Positions 5,488 to 11,918 of a stretch of DNA of 14,965 bases are shown here, piece by piece. The position numbers and the translations under genes are program-made. This DNA is from CANKHJ01 sp035556495 (GTDB lineage Bacteria > Pseudomonadota > Alphaproteobacteria > Rhizobiales > Xanthobacteraceae). Within the stretch, counting starts at the first letter, position 1. Each line of letters begins with the position of its first letter. Under the pieces are notes generated by a model that did no database searches, was not told the origin of the DNA, and saw only the letters and a list, made by a program, of their open reading frames with translations. The stretch lies in assembly GCA_035556495.1 (NCBI GenBank), contig DATMEW010000057.1, forward strand, positions 1-14,965. Reading direction: 5' to 3'.

Positions 5488-7075
5488 CCGCCCAGGGATG
5501 AAACACTGGAATGGGCGAATGAACGCGATCGACAAGACCACCACCAATCCGTCGGCTCCCGTGGATTTCGACCGCTTCCGCCTGAGAAATTTTATCGACA
5601 GCCTTGCCCAGCACGGCGAACTCGACATCCGCCCGGACAATATCGACCTCGCGGACATCGCGGAGATTCTCGAAGCCAACCCCAAGGCAGTCTGGTTCAA
5701 GTCGGTCGGCCCCGAGAAGCAGGAGCTGGTCGGCAACGTGATCGGCAGCCGGACCCGGCTCGCCCATGCCTTCGGCGTGGAACCGGACCAGTTGCTGAAC
5801 GAGATCCAGCGCCGGCTGCGCAACCGCCCGGAAATGATCGATGTGGGCCGCGACGCGGCGCCGGTGCAGCAGGTGGTCATCACCGGCGACGACATCGACC
5901 TGACGACCCTGCCGGTTCATTTTCAACACGGGACGGACGGCGCGCCCTATATCTCCTCCTCCGTGGATTTCGCCATCGATGCGCGGACCGGCATCACCAA
6001 TTCCGGCTTCCGCCGCCTGATGCTGCGCGGCAAGACGGAGACCGGAATCGATCTCGTCTCGCCCAGCGACCTGCGCGCCATCTATGAGGCGAGCGTCGCG
6101 GCCGGCAAGCCGCTGCCGGTGGCCTTTGTCGTCGGCGGACATCCCATCGACCAGGTCGCCGCCACCATGCGCCTGCCGGTGGATGAACTCGGCCTCTGCG
6201 CCTCCTTACGTGACGCGCCGATGCCTGTCGTCAAATGCATCACGAACGATATCCGCGTGCCGGCGGACGCTGAATGGGTGCTGGAAGGCTATCTCGACGA
6301 GCGCGGCCATGTGGAGAAGGAAGGGCCCTACGGCGAGTTCCTCGGCTACTATGGCGAGGTGAAACACAACCCGGTGTTCCATTGCACCGCCATCACCCGC
6401 CGCAGCGACGCCCTGTTCCAGACTTCCACCATCGGCGGCCTGACGATGGAGAATACCGACACCGCGCAGGTTTGCGCCCTGCGCACCGAGGTCATGGTCT
6501 GGCGCGCGCTGGAAGTCGCGGTGCGCGAGCCGCTCGCGGTCTATGCCACCACTTCCAGCGGCGGCATGCTGAACGTGCGCATCAAGATGCGCCAGCGCGT
6601 GCCCGGCGAGGCGCGCAACGCCATCACCGCCGCTTTCTCCTCGCTCGCCAACGTGAAGCATGTTTTCGTGGTCGATCCGGATATCGATATCTTCTCCGAC
6701 GCCCAGATGGACTGGGCGCTGGCGACCCGCTTCCAGGCGGACCGCGACCTGATCGTGACCACGGGCCTGCGCGCCCTGCCGCTCGACCCCTCGCTCAATC
6801 CCGGCGCGCGCGCCGGCGCCAAGGCGGGCTTCGACCTCACATGGCCGTTCGGCACCGGCGGCCGGCTGGAGACGCGCACGCCCTCCCCGCCGCGCTACGA
6901 AGGCAAGCGCTTTCCTTCCATCGAGGCAGCGCTGCGCGACGGGCCGAAATATTACGAGGAACTGATGGCCGCCATCGGCAGCCGCGACGGCCGCGAGATC
7001 GTCCGCACGCTGGAGGACCTTCGCCGCACCGTCACGATCGAACGCGACGCAGAGGGGCGCTACTCCATCAAATAG
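5474..7075 (+). CDS. UbiD-family prenylated-FMN-dependent (de)carboxylase
   Basis: Cytoplasmic enzyme of 533 residues. UbiD enzymes use prenylated FMN for reversible decarboxylation of aromatic, heteroaromatic or alpha,beta-unsaturated acids. Family landmarks are TGITNSGFRRLM (Asn176 and Arg181, matching the metal/phosphate ligand and catalytic Arg), VDELGL (Glu238, a likely metal ligand), VVKCITNDIRVPADAEWVLEGYL (quoted in part: VPADAEWVLEGYL at 262-274), and EKEGPYGEFLGYYG near 281-294, whose Glu283 and Glu288 have the spacing of the catalytic pair. The prFMN synthase UbiX is not in the window. The ATG at 5474 has GGAG 8 nt upstream; an ATG at 5519 (MNAIDKTT) is a credible alternative and would avoid the start-codon hairpin. 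It is the first gene of a likely operon with the ABC transporter genes, 51 bp before the next one. The substrate is unknown. Confidence 0.93.
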   Translation: MVYKPRPGMKHWNGRMNAIDKTTTNPSAPVDFDRFRLRNFIDSLAQHGELDIRPDNIDLADIAEILEANPKAVWFKSVGPEKQELVGNVIGSRTRLAHAFGVEPDQLLNEIQRRLRNRPEMIDVGRDAAPVQQVVITGDDIDLTTLPVHFQHGTDGAPYISSSVDFAIDARTGITNSGFRRLMLRGKTETGIDLVSPSDLRAIYEASVAAGKPLPVAFVVGGHPIDQVAATMRLPVDELGLCASLRDAPMPVVKCITNDIRVPADAEWVLEGYLDERGHVEKEGPYGEFLGYYGEVKHNPVFHCTAITRRSDALFQTSTIGGLTMENTDTAQVCALRTEVMVWRALEVAVREPLAVYATTSSGGMLNVRIKMRQRVPGEARNAITAAFSSLANVKHVFVVDPDIDIFSDAQMDWALATRFQADRDLIVTTGLRALPLDPSLNPGARAGAKAGFDLTWPFGTGGRLETRTPSPPRYEGKRFPSIEAALRDGPKYYEELMAAIGSRDGREIVRTLEDLRRTVTIERDAEGRYSIK

Positions 7076-7126
7076 CCGCCGCGCACCCTGTCGAACAACG
7101 ATAAAATCAAATCCGGAGGAAAGCTG

Positions 7127-8182
7127 ATGCGGAAACAACATGTGGCGGGCGGCATGCTCGCTGCGGCACTCATCTTCGCAGCGCCCGCCAGCGCGCAGAA
7201 CACCACCGGCGCGGCACAGACCGTGAAGGTCGGCATCGCGCGTTCGCTCGCGTCGGTGGCGACCCATATCGCCATCGAGAAAGGCTATTTCCGGGAGGTC
7301 GGCATCAACGTCGAGATCCAGGATCTCGATTCCAGCGCCGACGCCATGGCGATCCTCGCCCAGGGCGGCCTCAACATCATCGAAGGCGGCGTCTCCGCCG
7401 GCTATTTCAACGCGCTCGACAAGAAACTCCCCCTCACGATCGTGAGCGACCGCACCAGTTCCCCCATCGGGCACAAGCTGCTGGTGCGCAACGACCTCAA
7501 GGACAAGATCAAGTCCATCGCCGATCTCAAGGGCCGCGTCACCACGACCAACGGCCCGGGCTCCATCGCCACTTATGAGACCGCGAAGATCCTCGAAAGC
7601 GCCGGCCTCACCATCAAGGATGTCGATCTGCGCGTGATGCCGTTTCCCAATCTCGCGGTCGCTTTCGAGAACAAGGCCATCGACGCGGCGCTCGCGATCC
7701 TGCCCTGGTCCGTCCAGCTTCCCGACAAGGGCATGGCCTTCGAATTTCTCGACGTCGATGACGTCGTGAAGCCTTCTCCGATCCAGATCGCCGTCAACAT
7801 CCTCAACACCGACTGGGCTGCCAAGAACAAGGACCTCGCACAACGCTATTTCATTGCCTACCAGCGCGGCGTGCGGGACTATTGCCAAGCTTATCATCAC
7901 GGACCGAACCGCAAGGAGGTCATCGACATCGCCGTGAAGACCGGAGCGGAACGCCGGCCGGAGTTCCTCAACACCTTTCCCTGGCCGGGCCGCGACGTCG
8001 CCAGCAAGCCGATGACCGCGAGCATTCTCGACGCCCAGGCCTGGTTCCGCAACAACGGGCTGACCCGCGCCGATCTGCCGGTCGAACGGCTGGTCGATAC
8101 GTCCTATGTTGAACAGGCCAACAGCAAACTCGGCCCGTTCGAACTTCAGAACAAGGCGAGCAAGCTGCCAAGCTGCCGCTGA
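7127..8182 (+). CDS. ABC transporter substrate-binding protein, NMT1/SsuA-TauA type (first paralog)
   Basis: Periplasmic binding protein of 351 residues. The signal peptide ends at about residue 23 (ASA|QN). The mature start VKVGIARSLASVATHIAIEK, the segment EKGYFREVGINVEIQ and the NMT1-like core SSADAMAILAQGGLNIIEGG place it with the nitrate/sulfonate/taurine/pyrimidine-precursor binding proteins. GGAGGA lies 6 nt before the ATG. The mature protein has two cysteines, Cys253 (DYCQAYHHG) and Cys350 in the C-terminal SCR, both kept in the next gene's product. It lies 51 bp after the UbiD gene and 56 bp before its paralog, upstream of the ATPase and permease. It probably delivers a small organic acid or a related heterocycle to that importer (inference); the true ligand is not evident. 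Confidence 0.93.
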   Translation: MRKQHVAGGMLAAALIFAAPASAQNTTGAAQTVKVGIARSLASVATHIAIEKGYFREVGINVEIQDLDSSADAMAILAQGGLNIIEGGVSAGYFNALDKKLPLTIVSDRTSSPIGHKLLVRNDLKDKIKSIADLKGRVTTTNGPGSIATYETAKILESAGLTIKDVDLRVMPFPNLAVAFENKAIDAALAILPWSVQLPDKGMAFEFLDVDDVVKPSPIQIAVNILNTDWAAKNKDLAQRYFIAYQRGVRDYCQAYHHGPNRKEVIDIAVKTGAERRPEFLNTFPWPGRDVASKPMTASILDAQAWFRNNGLTRADLPVERLVDTSYVEQANSKLGPFELQNKASKLPSCR

Positions 8183-8184
8183 TC

Positions 8185-8226
8185 AACTCCAGACAGAACA
8201 ACCAAAACTCCAGACAGAACAACCAA
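8185..8226 (+). repeat. Two perfect tandem copies of a 21-bp unit
   Basis: Positions 8185-8205 and 8206-8226 are identical, each beginning AACTCCAGACAGAACAACCA. They fill most of the 56-bp gap between the two binding-protein genes and end three bases before the second gene's ribosome-binding site (GGAGGA, 8229-8234). The unit is purine-rich on the plus strand and has no inverted symmetry. Confidence 0.95.
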
Positions 8227-8238
8227 CCGGAGGACCCC

Positions 8239-9276
8239 ATGCGAAGCACGATTGCTCTCACACTTGCCCTTTCCCTCGCCGGCGGCCTGACGGCAGCCCA
8301 CGCCCAGGACACCACCGTCAAGATCGCAACGGCCCGCTCGCTCGCCTCCCTCGGCACCTATATCGGCGTCGAGAAGGGGTACTTCAAAGAGGCCGGCATC
8401 AATGTCGAGGTGCAGGAACTCGATTCCAGCGCCGACGCCATGGCGCTGCTCGCCCAGGGCGGCTTGCAGATCGTGGAGGGCGGCATTTCCGCCGGCTTCT
8501 TCAATGCGCTGGACCGCGGCCTGCCGGTCACCATCATCGCGGACCGCACCAGTTCGCCGATCGGCCACAAGATCCTGGTCCGTAACGATCTCAAGGACAA
8601 GATCAAGTCGATCAAGGACCTGAAGGGCACCATCACGACGACCAACGGCGCCGGCTCGATCTCGCTCTACGAGACCGGCAAGGTGCTGGAGTCGGTCGGG
8701 CTGAGCATCAAGGACGTCGAGGTGAAGGTGATGCCGTTCGGCCAGCTCGCCGTGGCTTTCGCCAACAAGGCCATCGATTCCGCGCTCACCATCCTGCCGT
8801 GGTCCTCCACGCTGCCGGCCCAGGACATGGCTTTCGAACTGCTCGACACCGACGATGTCATCAAGCCCTATCCGATCCAGATCGCGGGCGTGCTGGCGAA
8901 TACCGACTGGCTCAAGAAGAATCCCGACCTCGCGAAGAAATATATGACCGCCTATATGCGCGGCATCCGCGACTTCTGCCAGGCGTATCACCACGGTGCC
9001 AATCGCGAGGAGATCATCCAGATCGCCATGCGGACGGGCGTCGAGCGGCGGCCGGAATTCCTCAACAAGTTTCCCTGGGCGGGACGTGACGTCTACGGAA
9101 AGGTCAACTCCGAAAGCCTGATGGATTCCCAGGCCTGGTTCCGCAACAACGGCTATACCAAGGCCAACCTGGGGCTGGAGCGCCTTTTCACTTCCGAATA
9201 TATCGACCATGCCAACAAGGAACTCGGCGCGTTCAAGCTGGATAACGAAGCCAGCACGCTCAAGAGCTGCCGCTGA
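8239..9276 (+). CDS. ABC transporter substrate-binding protein, NMT1/SsuA-TauA type (second paralog)
   Basis: Periplasmic binding protein of 345 residues with a signal peptide ending near residue 22 (AHA|QD). Aligned without gaps to the preceding protein over 320 residues, 218 positions are identical by hand count (68 %). Identity is highest in the first half (SDRTSSPIGHKLLVRNDLKD region) and lowest near the C-terminus. Its two mature cysteines, Cys247 and Cys344, are in the same places. GGAGG lies 5 nt before the ATG. Only one ATPase and one permease follow, so the two binding proteins probably share a translocator and may widen its ligand range. A tandem duplication that has since diverged is the simplest origin. 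Confidence 0.93.
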   Translation: MRSTIALTLALSLAGGLTAAHAQDTTVKIATARSLASLGTYIGVEKGYFKEAGINVEVQELDSSADAMALLAQGGLQIVEGGISAGFFNALDRGLPVTIIADRTSSPIGHKILVRNDLKDKIKSIKDLKGTITTTNGAGSISLYETGKVLESVGLSIKDVEVKVMPFGQLAVAFANKAIDSALTILPWSSTLPAQDMAFELLDTDDVIKPYPIQIAGVLANTDWLKKNPDLAKKYMTAYMRGIRDFCQAYHHGANREEIIQIAMRTGVERRPEFLNKFPWAGRDVYGKVNSESLMDSQAWFRNNGYTKANLGLERLFTSEYIDHANKELGAFKLDNEASTLKSCR

Positions 9277-9286
9277 AACCGTGTTG

Positions 9287-9313
9287 CGGCCGGGCCCTCG
9301 CCGGGTCCGGCCG
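9287..9313 (+). other. Intra-operon hairpin between binding-protein and ATPase genes
   Basis: CGGCCGGGCCC pairs with GGGTCCGGCCG around a 5-nt loop, an 11-bp stem with one G-U pair, starting 10 nt after the second binding protein's stop. No T-tract follows, so a full terminator is unlikely. Such hairpins after binding-protein genes often protect the upstream mRNA from 3' decay and lower downstream expression, giving more binding protein than transporter; that role is inferred here. Confidence 0.6.
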
Positions 9314-9337
9314 GCTGGAACGATCAGGGAGTCATAC

Positions 9338-10183
9338 ATGAATGTCATCGCCAACAGCGAACGGCAGGGCGCCACGGCCGTCCCAGCCGCCACTGAACGG
9401 CGCGGCGCCTCCATCGACATTGTCGACGTCAACAAGGTCTATGGCGAAGGCCCGAAACGAGTCGTTGCGTTGCAGGACATCAACCTGCGGATCGAGCCGG
9501 GCGAGTTCGTCTGCCTCGTGGGGCCGTCCGGCTGCGGCAAATCCACGCTGCTGCGCATCCTCGCGGAGCTGGACTATCAGACCAGCGGCGATATCAACGT
9601 CGATGCCGAAGGCTGGGCCGTGGAGAACGCCATGGTGTTCCAGGAGAGCGGCCTGTTCCCCTGGATGAATGTCGAGACCAACGTCCGCTTCGGCCTCGAC
9701 ACCCGCAACGTGCCCCGCGCCGAGGCCGACCGCCGCGTCGAGGACGCCCTGCGCCTCGTCGGCCTCACCAAGTTCCGGCATCACTATCCGCACCAGCTTT
9801 CCGGCGGCATGCGCCAGCGCGGTGCCATTGCCCGCGCTTTCGTAACCAATCCCGGCATGCTGCTGATGGACGAGCCTTTCGCGGCGCTCGACGCGCAGAA
9901 CCGCACGATCCTGCAAGCGGAACTGGTGCGCCTGTGGGAACAGACCGGCAGGACGGTGATCTATGTCACCCACTCGATCGACGAAGCTCTCCTGCTCGGC
10001 ACCCGCACCGTGATCATGACGGCCCAGCCGGGGCGCATCAAGACCATCGTGGACGTGCCGTTCGCGCGCCCGCGGGATGTGGTCGAACTTTCGTCGAGCC
10101 CCGAATTCGGCAAGCTCAAACTCGAAATCTGGCGTGTGCTTGAAGAAGAAGTCAATCGCGCCCGCGCGGAGATGGAACGATGA
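9338..10183 (+). CDS. ABC transporter ATP-binding protein (nitrate/sulfonate/taurine type)
   Basis: Cytoplasmic ATPase of 281 residues that powers the importer. All motifs are intact: Walker A GPSGCGKST (62-70), Q-loop Gln102 in VFQESGLFPW, signature LSGGM (154-158), Walker B MLLMDEP with Glu179, D-loop ALD, and switch His212 in VTHS. The Q-loop context and length match SsuB/TauB/NrtD-like proteins. The ATG at 9338 is chosen because AGGGAG lies 6 nt upstream; the frame is open further upstream, but that part is antisense-like sequence through the preceding gene's end and the hairpin. Its stop overlaps the permease start as ATGA, so the two are translationally coupled. Confidence 0.95.
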   Translation: MNVIANSERQGATAVPAATERRGASIDIVDVNKVYGEGPKRVVALQDINLRIEPGEFVCLVGPSGCGKSTLLRILAELDYQTSGDINVDAEGWAVENAMVFQESGLFPWMNVETNVRFGLDTRNVPRAEADRRVEDALRLVGLTKFRHHYPHQLSGGMRQRGAIARAFVTNPGMLLMDEPFAALDAQNRTILQAELVRLWEQTGRTVIYVTHSIDEALLLGTRTVIMTAQPGRIKTIVDVPFARPRDVVELSSSPEFGKLKLEIWRVLEEEVNRARAEMER

Positions 10184-11019
10184 GCGTTGAAACGATGAAG
10201 ATGTCGGAGCGCAGCGCCGCCAAGGTGGCCCGCGCCCGCGCCGCCGAGAAAGCCCAGCGCAAATCCGGCAAGGTGCAGGAGCGGCTGCTCTATCTCGTCT
10301 CTCCGATCGGCCTGCTGCTGATCTGGCAGCTTCTCCTGATGGCCGGCTTCGGCGACCGCCGCTTCATCCCGGCGCCGAGCGACATCGCCGTCCGCTACTA
10401 TGACGAGCTCGTCAACGGGATGCTGATGACGCATATCGGCGCGACCGTCTGGCGAGCCGTATCCGGCTATCTGCTTGGTGCCATCCCGGCCATCGCCATG
10501 GGCCTGCTGATGGCGATGTACCGGCCGGTGCGGCTGTTCTTCGATCCTCTGATCGCCGCAATCATGCCGATCCCGAAGGTCGCGCTGATGCCGCTGCTGC
10601 TGCTGGCGCTCGGCTTCGGCGATGCCTCCAAGATCGTGCTCGTCGCCATCGCGGTGTTCTTCCCGGTCATCCTGAACACTTATGCGGGAGCCTCCAATAT
10701 CGAGAAGATCTACTGGGATGTCGCCAAGAACTATGGCGCGAGCCAGCAGGTGCTGTTCCGCCGCATCATCTTCTTCGGCGCGCTGCCGATGATCTTCGCC
10801 GGCATGCGCATCGCACTGGCGATCTCCTTCATCGTGCTGGTGGCGTCCGAATTCGTGGCGTCGAAAACCGGCCTCGGCTACCTGATCTGGAGTTCGTGGG
10901 AGCTGCTGCAAGTGGACGTGATGTTCGTCGGGATCGTCACCATCGGCTTCATCGGCCTCATCGCCTCGGCCCTGATGCAGGAACTCCAGCGCTGGGCGAT
11001 TCCCTGGAAAACGACCTGA
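10180..11019 (+). CDS. ABC transporter permease (SsuC/TauC type)
   Basis: Inner-membrane protein of 279 residues of the BPD_transp_1 family. A basic N-terminal tail of about 35 residues is followed by roughly six hydrophobic segments near 36-56, 92-113, 123-146, 150-171, 204-225 and 245-266. The cytoplasmic EAA-type coupling loop, KNYGASQQVLFRRIIFFGALP (quoted as NYGASQQVLFRRI, 184-196), contacts the ATPase. It presumably works as a homodimer, since no second permease is encoded. Its ATG overlaps the ATPase stop by 4 bp. It is the last gene of the operon, 18 bp before the terminator. Confidence 0.94.
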   Translation: MSVETMKMSERSAAKVARARAAEKAQRKSGKVQERLLYLVSPIGLLLIWQLLLMAGFGDRRFIPAPSDIAVRYYDELVNGMLMTHIGATVWRAVSGYLLGAIPAIAMGLLMAMYRPVRLFFDPLIAAIMPIPKVALMPLLLLALGFGDASKIVLVAIAVFFPVILNTYAGASNIEKIYWDVAKNYGASQQVLFRRIIFFGALPMIFAGMRIALAISFIVLVASEFVASKTGLGYLIWSSWELLQVDVMFVGIVTIGFIGLIASALMQELQRWAIPWKTT

Positions 11020-11037
11020 ACCCTCACCCCTCACGAC

Positions 11038-11066
11038 AAAGGGCCGGCATCCGCCGGCCCTTTTTT
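11038..11066 (+). terminator. Intrinsic terminator of the UbiD-ABC operon
   Basis: GGGCCGGC and GCCGGCCC form a perfect 8-bp stem around ATCC, followed at once by six Ts. Three As before the stem extend the pairing into the T run. On the minus strand the hairpin is followed by TTTGTCG, so it may also weakly terminate the convergent cupin gene. Confidence 0.93.
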
Positions 11067-11153
11067 ATGCGCTTATGCACGATCGATCGTCCGATACGCC
11101 GCCGCAGCCCGCCGCGCTTCATTCCACGCGGATGACGCGCCCCGGCGCTGCCG

Positions 11154-11708
11154 TCAGTGGCCGCCGCCTTCGGTGAGTTTCCAGGCCGGCGGCTCATGGG
11201 CGTCGATCAGCACGAAGGCGATGCGGCAGACCTCGTTGCCATTGTTCACCCAGGCGTGGTTGGTGCCCTGCTGCACCATGATGTCGCCGGCTTTCAGATG
11301 CACCTCGCTGTCGTCCATCAGCATGTCGATCTCGCCGGACAGAACGATGGCATAGTCGATGCTCTTGGTGCGATGCGTGGAGGGGTGGCGCGCCGGCTTG
11401 CCGCCGTCCGCGATGCCCATTTCCTTCAGCATGGCGGCATTGTCATGGGTCGCGCCGCCCGGCGTCGGCGGGAAATCGACGATGCGCAGCACCGAGCCGT
11501 TCGCCGGCGGCGCGACGCCGATGTCGCGGTTCGCCGTATCGGCGTTGGAGGACATGTCGGCCGGCGTGCCGTCCGTCACCCACAGCAGGGTGGAGATGAC
11601 ATTCGCGGCCTTGCGCTCCTTGATGTTGGGCGCGATGTCGTCGATCACCACGATGGCTTTTCCGCTCTCGTCATGACCCGTGACGACGCGGCGCACCTTT
11701 CCGTACAT
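11154..11708 (-). CDS. Cupin-domain protein
   Basis: A 184-residue cytoplasmic protein with one cupin barrel in its C-terminal half. The second cupin motif is clear: GDIMVQQGTNHAWVNNGNE (141-159), with metal-ligand candidate His151. The first motif is atypical, HPSTHRTKSIDYAIVLSGE: His108, His112 and Asp118 are the only likely ligands, and the usual HxH pair and Glu are absent. Metal binding is therefore plausible but not assured. The N-terminal half is unrecognised. AGAGGG lies 7 nt upstream of the chosen ATG; the open frame extends far upstream but is antisense to the divergent amidohydrolase. Cupins near aromatic pathways may be dioxygenases, isomerases or sensors; which applies is unknown. 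Confidence 0.88.
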   Translation of the reverse strand: MYGKVRRVVTGHDESGKAIVVIDDIAPNIKERKAANVISTLLWVTDGTPADMSSNADTANRDIGVAPPANGSVLRIVDFPPTPGGATHDNAAMLKEMGIADGGKPARHPSTHRTKSIDYAIVLSGEIDMLMDDSEVHLKAGDIMVQQGTNHAWVNNGNEVCRIAFVLIDAHEPPAWKLTEGGGH

Positions 11709-11726
11709 ATCCGTTCCCTCTGTCCT

Positions 11727-11745
11727 GGGTCCCGTGCCGGGACCC
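11727..11745 (-). other. 7-bp perfect hairpin upstream of the cupin gene
   Basis: GGGTCCC and GGGACCC flank the loop GTGCC, ending 19 bp upstream of the cupin ATG. It could be a leader structure or an operator. It may also be the edge of the degenerate repeat that fills the rest of this intergenic region. Confidence 0.4.
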
Positions 11746-11802
11746 TTGCGTTTCCGGCCGGCACCATGCCGAACGTATCGGGTCACGTCCAGAGACCTGC
11801 GT

Positions 11803-11916
11803 GTCATTCCGGAAGCGACGGGCGAGCGGGCTCTTTGGGCTTGCCGCATCCGTGGCGGAATGCTCAATTGCGCGGCGCCGGCCGCACGCGGCCGCGCCCC
11901 ACTCCGGAGGAATGAC
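11803..11916. repeat. Degenerate intergenic repeat element with GTCATTCC / GGAATGAC ends
   Basis: GTCATTCC at 11803-11810 and its exact inverse GGAATGAC at 11909-11916 bound a 114-bp G+C-rich stretch. The matching continues imperfectly inward (CCGGA against TCCGG). This end signature resembles dispersed intergenic palindromic repeats that I remember from Bradyrhizobium-like genomes. The right end also supplies the Shine-Dalgarno sequence of the next gene. Confidence 0.5.
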
Positions 11917-11918
11917 GA

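Noticed and set aside
6206..7900. 564-codon minus-strand open frame
   Set aside because: It is antisense across UbiD and the first binding protein; it crosses the intergenic gap and has no recognisable domain.
8185..8226. Possible CRISPR seed from the 21-bp direct repeat
   Set aside because: There are only two abutting copies with no spacer between them and no cas genes.
8146..9435. 429-codon minus-strand open frame
   Set aside because: It is antisense to the second binding protein and the ATPase start, with no domain content.
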